Source: Kolteria novifilia
GTDB taxonomy: Bacteria > Planctomycetota > Planctomycetia > Kolteriales > Kolteriaceae
Length of the DNA stretch: 64,000 nucleotides
Assembly: GCA_007748055.1 (NCBI GenBank)
Contig: CP036279.1
Coordinates: 6,572,001 to 6,636,000, forward strand
Direction: 5' to 3'
How positions within the stretch are numbered: the stretch's first letter is position 1; each line of letters begins with the position of its first letter. Positions 34,959-43,871 of the stretch are shown piece after piece. A program made the position numbers and the translations under genes. The notes under the pieces are model-generated. The model saw only the letters and a list, made by a program, of their open reading frames with translations, searched no databases and was not told the DNA's origin.

Positions 34959-36017
34959 GTGATTGACTCCGCGCACGCTCCACCGTCCTTCGACCCGCCT
35001 CCCTTTGAACCGCCGCCGTTTCTGCGCAACCCGCACGCCCAGACGGTCGCCGGTTGCTTCCTGCAGGACACCTCCCGCTATCCGCTACGTCCCAAGCGGC
35101 GCGGCGTCCCCCTCCCCGATGGCGACATGGTCGTGATCCACGACGATCAGCCCGACGACTGGAATCCAGGCGATCGCGTCGTCTTGCTGATCCACGGCCT
35201 CGGGGGAAGTCATCGCAGCGCGTACTTGATCCGGATCGCCGCCAAGCTCCATCAGCACGGCTACCGCACCTTTCGCATGGATTTTCGCGGCTGCGGCGCC
35301 GCGGTCGGCCTGGCGGCCAAGCCCTTTCATTGCGGCCTGAGCGACGATGTCGCCGCCGCGATCCGGAAGATTCACCACTGCTGCCTGAACTCCCCAATCA
35401 GTCTCATCGGCTTTTCGATGGGCGGCATGACGATCCTCAAGCTGCTCGGTGAGGACCGCGACGACTTGGCGGCCGAGGTCGACAGCGCCTTTTCGATCTC
35501 CCCGCCGATCGACATCGTTCGCTGCGGTCTCTCGATCCGCGAACACCCCAACTACTTCTACGATCGCTATTTCACGAAGATGCTCCTCGATTTCGCCAAG
35601 CAGCATCGGCCCTTCTGCCAGCTCGCCAAGCGGGTGATCCGTCAGTCCCCCCGGCGGGTCTGGGACTTTGACGAGCTCTACACGGCGCGTAAATGGGGCT
35701 ACGAGTCGGCGGAAGACTTCTACCAAGCGACCAGCGCCATCCAACATCTGCACCGCATCGAGGTCCCGACGCAAATCGTGACGTCGCGTGACGATCCGCT
35801 CGTGCCGTTCGACATGTTCGAGCGCGCGGAACTGTCGCCGTCGATCGGGCTGCATGTGACCGAGCGGGGCGGGCATCTCGGATTCATCGGCAAGCGGGGC
35901 GTCGACCCCGACCGCTGGTGGCTCGACTGGCGGGTCGTCGAGTGGGTATCGCAACTTCCGCGCCGATTCCCTGAAACGCGGCCGGTGGAGATCTTGACCA
36001 GCACGAGCCTGGCGTAG
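34959..36017 (+). CDS. Alpha/beta hydrolase, YheT family
   Basis: 352 residues from the GTG at 34959. The family signature FLRNPHAQTV is near the N-terminus, with LLIHGLGGSHRS as oxyanion region. The catalytic triad can be placed: Ser in GFSMGGMT, Asp in SRDDPLVP and His in ERGGHLGF. YheT-type hydrolases act on esters or acyl lipids but are poorly characterised. It is the last member of the ketosynthase block, 101 bases after the second oxidoreductase, where it could release or remodel the acyl product. Confidence 0.85.
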   Translation: MIDSAHAPPSFDPPPFEPPPFLRNPHAQTVAGCFLQDTSRYPLRPKRRGVPLPDGDMVVIHDDQPDDWNPGDRVVLLIHGLGGSHRSAYLIRIAAKLHQHGYRTFRMDFRGCGAAVGLAAKPFHCGLSDDVAAAIRKIHHCCLNSPISLIGFSMGGMTILKLLGEDRDDLAAEVDSAFSISPPIDIVRCGLSIREHPNYFYDRYFTKMLLDFAKQHRPFCQLAKRVIRQSPRRVWDFDELYTARKWGYESAEDFYQATSAIQHLHRIEVPTQIVTSRDDPLVPFDMFERAELSPSIGLHVTERGGHLGFIGKRGVDPDRWWLDWRVVEWVSQLPRRFPETRPVEILTSTSLA

Positions 36018-36260
36018 CGAGTTGGCAATTTCTCGCGACTTTCGGGGGTCTCTCCCCATTTTGGACTATTTTCTTCACGCATTTCTCATGAAAACCTCGC
36101 CCCCGACGAGCAGAATTGCTATCCAGCGAGCCTGAAATCATTGTCCAAAGCTCCGCGCACGGACCCCAAAAGCGGGTTAGAGTTCCTTGGACGAAGCGGT
36201 TAACATGTTTCGGATGGGGTGGCGACAAGGTCCGCCCCTCCCTCCGGAGAGAGGAGTTCG

Positions 36261-38102
36261 ATGACCGAATCGGTTCTCGCCGCGCGTGAGGAAATGGGTG
36301 GCCGAGAACTCCCCGCTGGTGTCGTTCGCGTCTTTGGCGATTTGCGCGGGCGGACCGACGGGGACGTGCTCGCCCTGTGCTATCGCGACGATGGAACGCT
36401 CGTTTCCGTCGAGGACGGGGGAATTCTGCGCTGTTGGGACTCCGAACAAGGACGCCAACTCGAAGCGACCGATCTCGGCGAGATGGAGTCGTGTTGGGCC
36501 TTCGACCCCGACGGCCGACTCCTTGCCTCCGGCAGCAGCACCCTCAGTCTTTGGGAGAGCGTCACCGGAACGCTCATCGGACGTCTGGGCGATCTGCCCT
36601 GGATCGGATGCCTCCTCTTTAACGGCGATGGCTCCATGATCGCCACCGGACACGACGACGGCAGCGTCCGCGTCTGGGATGTCGCCAGTGGCAAGACCAT
36701 CCGAACCTTCCGAGAACACTCCGCCGAAGTCTGTGCCCTCGCCTTCGGCCCTCAGTCACAGCAGCTCGCCAGCGCCAGCGAAGACCGCACCGTCATCCTC
36801 TGGGATCTCGACGTCAGCACGTCGGTGCGCACCCTCGAGGGCCACACCGACCGGATCGATGCGATCGCCTGGTCCCCCGACGGCAAGACGATCGCCTCGG
36901 CGGGTTGGGACACCTCCGTTCGACTTTGGAGTCCCGAGAGCGGTCAACTCACGGCGCTGCTCAACGGCCAGGGAGAGTGCGTCCACGCGGTCCGCTTCGG
37001 CCCCGAACCTCATCAGATGGTCTCCGGCGATTCCGACTGCGTGGTCAGGCTCTGGGAGTACTCCAAGCTCGCCGTCGCCGCCGAGTTCCGCGGCCACAAG
37101 GGGGCGGTGCGTCATCTCGCCCTCCGGCCCGACGGCCGCCAGATCGCCACGGGCGGCTCCGACCGAGCCATCCACTGGTGGGACCTGAACCGGCAGCGGT
37201 CGGTCGTTGGCGACGCCGCTCCACAAAGCGAAGTCAGGTCGATGGTCCTCTCCCCCAAGGGACGCGTGACCACCGTGCACCTGGAGGGATGCCTCGGCTG
37301 CTGGGACTTTGAAAATGGGCACCAGCAGAACGTCCTCCCCTCCGCGACCGCGTACGTCGCCGTCGCGGCCAGTCCCAAGGGACAGTGGGCGACCGGCGAG
37401 CTCGACGGCACGATCCGGATTTGGGATTCGCTCGATGCCACCCCACGCTGCCAATGGATCGCCCACGAAACGGCCGCGAGCGTCCTCGCGTTCGATCACG
37501 TCGGCAACTGTCTGGCCTCCTCGGCCGGCAATGACGGGATGGTCAAACTCTGGAATCCCGACACGGGCGCCTCGCTCGGAGTGATTCCCTCGGCGACGCG
37601 CGATTGCACGATCGAAACGCTCGCCTTTTTCCCCGATCGCCCGTGGTTGGCGGCCTCGGGCATCGATTGGCTCGGCCGCGAACACTCCGAGGGCGTCGTC
37701 GCGGTGTGGGATGTCGAACGTCAGCAGTTGATTCGCACCTTCGACGCGGGCGCCTCGCGAGTCGCCATCAGCGCCGACGGAAGCTTGGTCGCGGCGGTGA
37801 CCACGTTCGATTCGATCATGATTTGGAAGACCGACGACGGGGAACTGATCACCGAAATCGCGGGACTGGAACTCGCGGTCCATTCCATCGCGTTCGATCC
37901 CTCGGGGCAGCACTTGGCCTTCGGCGGGGACGATGGAGGACTACGAATTTGCGAAACAAGCAACTGGAATGTCATCGCGACCTTCGACCTCGAAACCTCC
38001 CTCAAAGACCTTGCCTTCACGCCGGACGGTCAACATATTCTGACAGGCAATGGCAACTCGACCGCCTATCTTGTCGAAATCGGTAACTTGTCCGCACCTT
38101 GA
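36261..38102 (+). CDS. WD40-repeat protein
   Basis: 613 residues from the ATG at 36261 (GGAG upstream). The whole protein is made of ~40-residue WD repeats, most ending in VRVWD, VILWD, VRLWS or IRIWD, with GH before the next strand. The length allows up to about fourteen blades, that is two seven-bladed propellers. There is no signal peptide and no kinase or caspase domain, unlike many planctomycete WD40 fusions. It should be a cytoplasmic scaffold; partner unknown. Confidence 0.88.
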   Translation: MTESVLAAREEMGGRELPAGVVRVFGDLRGRTDGDVLALCYRDDGTLVSVEDGGILRCWDSEQGRQLEATDLGEMESCWAFDPDGRLLASGSSTLSLWESVTGTLIGRLGDLPWIGCLLFNGDGSMIATGHDDGSVRVWDVASGKTIRTFREHSAEVCALAFGPQSQQLASASEDRTVILWDLDVSTSVRTLEGHTDRIDAIAWSPDGKTIASAGWDTSVRLWSPESGQLTALLNGQGECVHAVRFGPEPHQMVSGDSDCVVRLWEYSKLAVAAEFRGHKGAVRHLALRPDGRQIATGGSDRAIHWWDLNRQRSVVGDAAPQSEVRSMVLSPKGRVTTVHLEGCLGCWDFENGHQQNVLPSATAYVAVAASPKGQWATGELDGTIRIWDSLDATPRCQWIAHETAASVLAFDHVGNCLASSAGNDGMVKLWNPDTGASLGVIPSATRDCTIETLAFFPDRPWLAASGIDWLGREHSEGVVAVWDVERQQLIRTFDAGASRVAISADGSLVAAVTTFDSIMIWKTDDGELITEIAGLELAVHSIAFDPSGQHLAFGGDDGGLRICETSNWNVIATFDLETSLKDLAFTPDGQHILTGNGNSTAYLVEIGNLSAP

Positions 38103-38331
38103 TCCTTCATAAACTCTGCGCCTTGGCAAGAAGACCTAGCCGACTGCGCCATCGGCCTTATGGCCAAGGCCCAAACGTGGCTACGATTCATGTGAGCAGC
38201 CCTCGTGCACGACACGAATTGGACGGGCACCGAGCCAATGATTCGACCTTCCGGCCGCGTGATCGCCGGACCGAGCATCTCGGCACCATTGCCTCTGGGA
38301 GCGACATCAACGACATCGGATGGAGCCATCG

Positions 38332-41016
38332 ATGCCCAAGTCACTGATCATTACGGAAAAGCCGAGTGTCGCTCACGACATCACCGAGGCGCTCGGTGGG
38401 TTCATCAACCACGAGAAAGAATACTGGGAAAGCGATCAGTTCATCTGCACCTTCGCGGTCGGTCATATTCTCGAACTGATCAGTCCCGAGGAAATCGACA
38501 AGGTCTACAAGCGCTGGACGCTCGAACACCTTCCGATCATCCCCGATGAGTTCAAACTCAAACCCAAGGAAAAACAGACCAACCGCGTCCGCCTCATCAA
38601 GAAGTTGGTCAATCGTCCCGATGTCTCCGATCTCATCAACGCGTGTGACGCCGGCCGCGAGGGGGAACTGATCTTCCGCGAGGTCGTGAAGTACCTCGAC
38701 GTCGACAAGCCGACCCGCCGACTATGGCTGCAGTCGATGACGCCAGAAGCGATTCGCCATGGTTTCGCCTCCCTGGAGCCGGGAGAAAAGTTCGACGGAC
38801 TCGGCGCAGCGGCCGAATGCCGCTCCTTGGCCGACTGGCTCATCGGTATCAACGCCAGTCGCGCCCTGACCGTTCGCTTGCGGAGCCGGTCTCAGAAAAG
38901 CGCCTGGTCGGCCGGACGCGTTCAGACCCCGACCCTCGCCCTGCTCGTCGAACGCGAACACGAGATCCTCAAGCACATCCCCATCGACTTCTGGCGGATC
39001 GAGTGCGACTTCGCCCACGACCAGCAGACCTACCGGGGAACGTGGTACAACCCCGGCTTCAAAGAGGACGAGACCCAACCGCACGCCAAAGCCGATCGGG
39101 TCTTCGACAAGGCCCGGGCCGAAGCGATCGTCGCCGCCGTCACCGGAAAACCGGGTGTCGCGTCGGAGAAACGCAAGCCCTCTCGGGATGCGGCGCCGCC
39201 CCTGTTCGACTTGACCAGCTTGCAGCGGGAGGCGAACCGCCGCTTTGGTTGGTCGGCCGCTCGAACGTTGCGGGCCGCCCAGGGCTGCTACGAAACCCAC
39301 AAAGTCCTCACCTACCCGCGTACCGATTCGCGCTGTCTTCCCAGTGACTACGTCAAGCACGTCGAGCAGGTGATCGACAAGTTCTCCCAGGGATCTCCCT
39401 TCGCGAAGAGCGCCGCCTACCTGAAGCAGAATGGCCGCCAGAACGATAGCCGCGTCTTTAACGACAAGGGGGTCTCCGACCACTTTGCCATCATCCCGAC
39501 CGGACAGCTCTCAAGTCGACTCTCGGGCGACGACCAGAAGCTCTTCGATCTGGTCAGTCGGCGTTTCCTCGCCACCTTCTTTCCCCCGGCGATCTGGGAA
39601 CAAGTCGACCGCCGGACCGTCGTCGGCGAGCACCACTTTCAGACCAAGGCCCGCTCGCTACGCGATCCGGGTTGGCGCAGTGTCTTCGGCCAAGAGGCCA
39701 AGGCGGACGATCCGAACGTCCTGCCCGCCCTCGTCCCCGGCCAGGAGAAGTCCGAAGGGGTCGCCGTCAACGTCGCCGAAACAGAGTTGAAGGACGACAA
39801 GACCAAGCCGCCCCCACGGATCACGGAAGCTCGACTTCTCTCGCTGATGGAGAACGCCGGCCGTCAGATCGAGGACGAGGACCTCGCCGCGGCGCTCGAC
39901 GAGAAGGGTCTCGGGACGCCGGCGACCCGAGCCGAGATCATCGAGAACCTCAAGAACAAGCAATACGTCGACAAGAGCCTGCGCCCCACCGTCAAGGGGA
40001 TGCGGTTCATCGACTTGCTGCAGCGCATCCACGCCGATCGCTTGACCTCGGCGGAATTGACCGGCGAACTGGAACTGCATCTGAGCGAGGTCGAGCACGG
40101 CCAGCGCGATTCCAGCACCTTCATGAAGGAGGTCGGCGAGTACACCCAGGACATCGTCGAAGCCGCGCGCAACTTCGACTACGACAAGATCTACCCCAAC
40201 GACGAGGCCCTCGGGAACTGCCCCCTTTGCAAGCGGTCGGTCTACGAACGCTCGTGGTTCTACCGCTGCGAGGAAGACCCCGAAGCCGAGGGGGACGACG
40301 ACTGCCCCTTTCGGATTTGGAAGGACAAGTCGGGACGCTACATCGACCGAACGACCGCCAAGACCCTCCTCGAGAAGGGAACGACCGGCGAACTCGACGG
40401 CTTCCGCAACCTGCAAGGGCGGACCTACAAGGGCATCCTCTCGCTTGAGGGGGGCAACCTCGCCCTCAAGCCGATCGTCGGTTCCGAGGAAGGCGAAGCG
40501 GACGAGAACCTGCCCAAGATCGACGTCCGCAAGGAACCACTCTGCCCCTGCCCGAAAAACAACGGCTGCCCCGCCGCGGAGTCGGACGAACCCTGCAACA
40601 TCGTCGAGACCGAGAGCGACTTCATCTGCGAACATCGCAAGAAAGCGTTCGAGGCCGGCCAACCGAAACCGACCGGCCCCGTCCTACCTCGAATCGTCTG
40701 CAAACGCGTCATGAAGCGTGAGGAAGCGATCGCCTACTTCCAGAAGGGCGAGACGCCCCTGATCGAGGACTTCATCTCGCGTTTCGGACGCAAGTTCAAA
40801 GCGACGCTGCACACGCGCGAGACGGGCAAACACCGCTTCGAGTTCCCCCCCCGCGAGGGTGGCGGGAAAAAGAAGTCCAAGAAAAAGGCCGCCAAGGGCA
40901 AGGCGAGCACCAAGAAGAAGGCCGCCGCGAAGAAGAAAGCCGCCAAAGCCAAGCCGAAGGCCGCCAAGAAGAAGGCCGCGTCCGTCAACAAGTCGACCGA
41001 ACCGCCCGTCGCTTGA
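38332..41016 (+). CDS. topB: Type IA DNA topoisomerase (TopB/topoisomerase III-like) with histone-H1-like tail
   Basis: 894 residues from the ATG at 38332 (MPKSLIITEKPSVA), after GGATGGAG. The TOPRIM domain has TEKPS and the acidic DAGREGE; the cleavage domain has the catalytic Tyr in TYPRTDSR and the QTPTLALLV and LGTPATRAEII blocks. Two Cys clusters follow (CPLC...DDCPF and CPCPKNNGC...FICEH) and a topo III C-terminal repeat (GRKFKATLHTR). The final ~55 residues are almost all Lys, Ala and Ser (KKKAAKGKASTKKK), resembling bacterial histone H1-like proteins. The tail should strengthen DNA binding. It relaxes supercoils or decatenates via single-strand passage. Confidence 0.9.
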   Translation: MPKSLIITEKPSVAHDITEALGGFINHEKEYWESDQFICTFAVGHILELISPEEIDKVYKRWTLEHLPIIPDEFKLKPKEKQTNRVRLIKKLVNRPDVSDLINACDAGREGELIFREVVKYLDVDKPTRRLWLQSMTPEAIRHGFASLEPGEKFDGLGAAAECRSLADWLIGINASRALTVRLRSRSQKSAWSAGRVQTPTLALLVEREHEILKHIPIDFWRIECDFAHDQQTYRGTWYNPGFKEDETQPHAKADRVFDKARAEAIVAAVTGKPGVASEKRKPSRDAAPPLFDLTSLQREANRRFGWSAARTLRAAQGCYETHKVLTYPRTDSRCLPSDYVKHVEQVIDKFSQGSPFAKSAAYLKQNGRQNDSRVFNDKGVSDHFAIIPTGQLSSRLSGDDQKLFDLVSRRFLATFFPPAIWEQVDRRTVVGEHHFQTKARSLRDPGWRSVFGQEAKADDPNVLPALVPGQEKSEGVAVNVAETELKDDKTKPPPRITEARLLSLMENAGRQIEDEDLAAALDEKGLGTPATRAEIIENLKNKQYVDKSLRPTVKGMRFIDLLQRIHADRLTSAELTGELELHLSEVEHGQRDSSTFMKEVGEYTQDIVEAARNFDYDKIYPNDEALGNCPLCKRSVYERSWFYRCEEDPEAEGDDDCPFRIWKDKSGRYIDRTTAKTLLEKGTTGELDGFRNLQGRTYKGILSLEGGNLALKPIVGSEEGEADENLPKIDVRKEPLCPCPKNNGCPAAESDEPCNIVETESDFICEHRKKAFEAGQPKPTGPVLPRIVCKRVMKREEAIAYFQKGETPLIEDFISRFGRKFKATLHTRETGKHRFEFPPREGGGKKKSKKKAAKGKASTKKKAAAKKKAAKAKPKAAKKKAASVNKSTEPPVA

Positions 41017-41061
41017 TCGAACGTGGTCGGCCAAGACCCACCCGGCGCCAAGGACCAACGG

Positions 41062-41092
41062 GTGCCAGTGGCTGCTGGTTTGCCAGTGGCTA
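41062..41092. repeat. Degenerate copy of the GTGCCA/GGCTG palindromic repeat
   Basis: GTGCCAGTGGCTGCTGG followed by TTTGCCAGTGGC lies between the convergent topB and polysaccharide-export genes and just touches the end of the latter (stop at 41090-41092). It may serve as a shared terminator. Confidence 0.45.
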
Positions 41093-42337
41093 CAGGGCCC
41101 AGAAGATCCCCAGGACCTTCTCGGGCACCACGATCCGGTCGCCCGGCATCAACTGATAGTTCGTCCGCGTGTCGCCACACGACGAGATTGCTTTCCAATC
41201 GACCTTCAGGATCTGATCCGCCCCACCTCCCGGATTCGGACGAGCAACGTGAATGCGGTGGACGCACGCGTCGTGCTTCAGTCCGCCCGCGAGCATGATC
41301 GCGTCGAGCACCGTGTCGCTTCCCGTGACCGGGTAGCGTCCCTCCTCCCGCACTTGCCCAACGACGTAGAACGCCTTGCTCTTCGACGCCTCGAGGTCGA
41401 GGTAGACCATCGGATTTTGCACGTACTCCGAGAGACGCTCGCGAATCTTCTGTTCCGCCTCCATCATCGTCAGACCCGCGACATGGACCTGGCCGTAGTA
41501 GCCCAGCCCGATGGTGCCGTCTTGACGCACCAGCCGCTCCCCACACAGCGGACGCCCCTTCAAGAGCCCCGACGATTGGATCACGAGGACGTCCGGCGGT
41601 GCGATCATGTAGAGCGGCAAGCTCGTCATCCGTAGCTCGCGCGGGAAACAGGGATCGTCAAAGCCGAGATCCCGCCAGCGTTTGCCCGGCCCCTTCTTGA
41701 TGACTCCCAACTCCTTCATGAGCTGACGTTCGGCCTTCTTGACCTTGTGATGATGCTTCGCATGGCGGCAACGGTGGGCACCGTGCTTGCGGCAGTTGAC
41801 GCGGCAGACCGTCGACGACGACTCCTCGGCGGATTCGACGGACGCCTCCTCCGCGTCGACGTAGACCGGCTCCTCGTACCAGGAGTCCCCGACGCTGAGC
41901 ATGGGGGTCTGGCCGATCTCCTCGGGACCAGCGGCAAGAACCGAGCCGCTCGGGGCTCCGATGGCGTCATCGACAAAGCGGGTTCCGTTCCCTCTCGACG
42001 GCACTGCCGCCCGAGCGCCCGACGACGGACGCCGACTGGTGGGCGTCGGTAGGAGGATCATCTTCTCCTCCTCGACGTCGGAGGCCTCCGCGGGGACGCC
42101 TTCGAGAGACTCGAAACCGACCAGTTGGAGTTCGTCGTCGCGCCGCTCGTTCTCGCTCACCTCACCGTTGATCGGTGGATTGGTGTTGAGCATCGGGAGG
42201 CTCGGCGTGATGAACCGAGGAGTCCCTCCAGGCGCCTTCGGCGCGCCTCCGCCACCGAGCGTGCCGCACCCGGCAAGGGCCAGCGACAACAAGGGCGCGA
42301 CCAGAAGGCTTCGATAGGCTCGGGCGTTCGTCTTCAT
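41090..42337 (-). CDS. Outer-membrane polysaccharide export lipoprotein (Wza-like)
   Basis: 415 residues. Signal peptide ends at the lipobox LALAGC, so it is an outer-membrane lipoprotein. A long low-complexity Pro/Glu/Ser region (residues ~25-180) precedes a Cys/His-rich stretch (CRVNCRKHGAHRCRHAKHHH, about residues 178-198) and then the Poly_export/SLBB domain: LYMIAPPDVLVIQ, LVRQDGTIGLGYYGQVHVAG, AFYVVGQVREEGRYP and LMPGDRIVVPEK. It should form the outer-membrane channel for exopolysaccharide, with an unseen PCP partner. The Cys/His stretch is not usual for the family. Confidence 0.85.
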   Translation of the reverse strand: MKTNARAYRSLLVAPLLSLALAGCGTLGGGGAPKAPGGTPRFITPSLPMLNTNPPINGEVSENERRDDELQLVGFESLEGVPAEASDVEEEKMILLPTPTSRRPSSGARAAVPSRGNGTRFVDDAIGAPSGSVLAAGPEEIGQTPMLSVGDSWYEEPVYVDAEEASVESAEESSSTVCRVNCRKHGAHRCRHAKHHHKVKKAERQLMKELGVIKKGPGKRWRDLGFDDPCFPRELRMTSLPLYMIAPPDVLVIQSSGLLKGRPLCGERLVRQDGTIGLGYYGQVHVAGLTMMEAEQKIRERLSEYVQNPMVYLDLEASKSKAFYVVGQVREEGRYPVTGSDTVLDAIMLAGGLKHDACVHRIHVARPNPGGGADQILKVDWKAISSCGDTRTNYQLMPGDRIVVPEKVLGIFWAL

Positions 42338-42863
42338 CGGATCTCCGATCCTTCCATCGACACGGCGACGGCGGCATCAAGGGCTGACCACCCCTGTCGC
42401 GGCTAGAGAGGGAAGACGAACGCGTGGTGCGGATCAAGGAGAGGGTCGTCTCCCCGCAGCGCCTCCGCGCCCCGGGAATGAACACTTGCTCTTCTCATCG
42501 GAATTGTCGTCACATGCGCCAGGACAGTCCCAGCCAAACGACCCCGACCATCCCGGAGAACTCGCCCCGCGATCGGTTCAGTCGCTAGAGACCACGTAAC
42601 CGTTACGACCCGACATGGGATTCCCCTTCAGCGCGACGGCCATACAACAGCGTACTAGCCTTCGCCTCAAGAGTAGTTCGTTGGCCCGGGGCTCCGCGAG
42701 TTGGTGCGGGACGAGAAGGGTGATGCAGGCGAATCCGCTGGATTCGTCGATGCGGCCCAACAAAGTTCCGCGCCGACGCAGCCAGCCGAAGCCAGAGCCG
42801 ACTTTTGAGACGAAGCCAAGTGATAGGGCCGACGTTCGGGGTGAGTCTGGGGAGCCTGGCACG
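42338..42863. other. Intergenic region between the export lipoprotein and gpsA
   Basis: About 525 bases between divergent genes. It contains the repeat at 42694-42821; the frame open upstream of gpsA runs through this repeat and is not coding. Nothing else recognised. Confidence 0.5.
42694..42821. repeat. Dispersed ~125-bp intergenic repeat, copy 2
   Basis: Matches 7984-8110 in the same orientation, with the same hairpin core CGAATCCGCTGGATTCG and the block AAAGTTCCGCGCCGACG. It ends about 40 bases before the gpsA start, so it may lie in the gpsA leader RNA. Confidence 0.7.
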
Positions 42864-43853
42864 ATGCGATTTACCATTCTTGGCGATGGAGCGATGGGGA
42901 CGGCTTGTGCATTGCTGCTCGCCGAGCAACCTTCCCAAGAAGCGACGATCTGGTCCAACTTCGACGGCCACTGCCAACTTTTGGAAAAAGATCGCGAAAA
43001 CAAAAAGTTTCTCCCCGGCGTCCCGATCCCCGACAAGGTGTCATTGACTAGTGACATCGCGACCGCCAACAACGCCGATGCGTTTGTTGTCGCCATTCCG
43101 ACCGTCTACTTGGCGGATACTCTCGGCCGCATCGCCGACCAGTTGCCCAGCGACAAACCCTTCATCAGCGTCGTCAAAGGGATGGAGCGCGAGACCTTCC
43201 GCTCGCCGAGCCAGATCATCTCCCAATGCCTCGGCGACCCGCCCATCGCGGTCCTCAGCGGCCCGAGCCATGCGGAGGAAATCGCTCGCGGCATGCCCGC
43301 CAGTGTCGTCGCGGCCTCCGGCGATCTGCGACTGGCCGAATGCGTCCAACAGTGGTTCACCACCGATCGCTTCCGGGTCTACACTTCGCTCGATTTGCGC
43401 GGGACGGAACTCTCCGCGGCCCTCAAGAACGTCATCGCGATCGCGGCGGGCATCTGCGACGGGCTCAAGTTCGGCGATAACGCCAAGTCGGCCCTCATGA
43501 CCCGAGGCCTCGTGGAGATGACCCGCTTCGGCATCGCTCTCGGGGCGGAAGAAGAAACCTACTACGGCCTCGCGGGGCTCGGCGACCTCTTCACGACCTG
43601 CGTCAGTCCGCACGGACGCAACCGGCGGGTGGGCCAGAAGCTCGGCGAGGGGATGACGCTCGAGGAGATCCTCGCGGAGACCGAGCAAGTCGCCGAGGGG
43701 GTCGAGACCTGCCGCAGCGTCCACGACCTGGCCCGCAAGAAGGGGATCGACATGCCCCTGACCGAAGAGATCTACAAGATCCTCTTCGCTGGCAAGAGAC
43801 CCCTCGAAGCCGTCGAAGCCCTCATGAATCGCCCGCTCAAGCAAGAGCGCTAG
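42864..43853 (+). CDS. gpsA: NAD(P)-dependent glycerol-3-phosphate dehydrogenase
   Basis: 329 residues. Makes sn-glycerol 3-phosphate from dihydroxyacetone phosphate for phospholipids. Rossmann motif ILGDGAMGTA at the very N-terminus fixes the start at 42864 (GGGGAG about nine bases upstream). VLSGPSHAEEIARGMP, the catalytic-Lys block AALKNVIAIAAGICDG, and GLGDLFTTC are all conserved. It is convergent with the MATE gene with an 18-base gap. No other phospholipid gene is adjacent. Confidence 0.95.
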   Translation: MRFTILGDGAMGTACALLLAEQPSQEATIWSNFDGHCQLLEKDRENKKFLPGVPIPDKVSLTSDIATANNADAFVVAIPTVYLADTLGRIADQLPSDKPFISVVKGMERETFRSPSQIISQCLGDPPIAVLSGPSHAEEIARGMPASVVAASGDLRLAECVQQWFTTDRFRVYTSLDLRGTELSAALKNVIAIAAGICDGLKFGDNAKSALMTRGLVEMTRFGIALGAEEETYYGLAGLGDLFTTCVSPHGRNRRVGQKLGEGMTLEEILAETEQVAEGVETCRSVHDLARKKGIDMPLTEEIYKILFAGKRPLEAVEALMNRPLKQER

Positions 43854-43871
43854 TCGAAGCGGGTGAATACG

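Noticed and set aside
42615-42863. N-terminal extension of gpsA
   Set aside because: It runs through the dispersed repeat and the Rossmann motif expected at the N-terminus starts at 42864.
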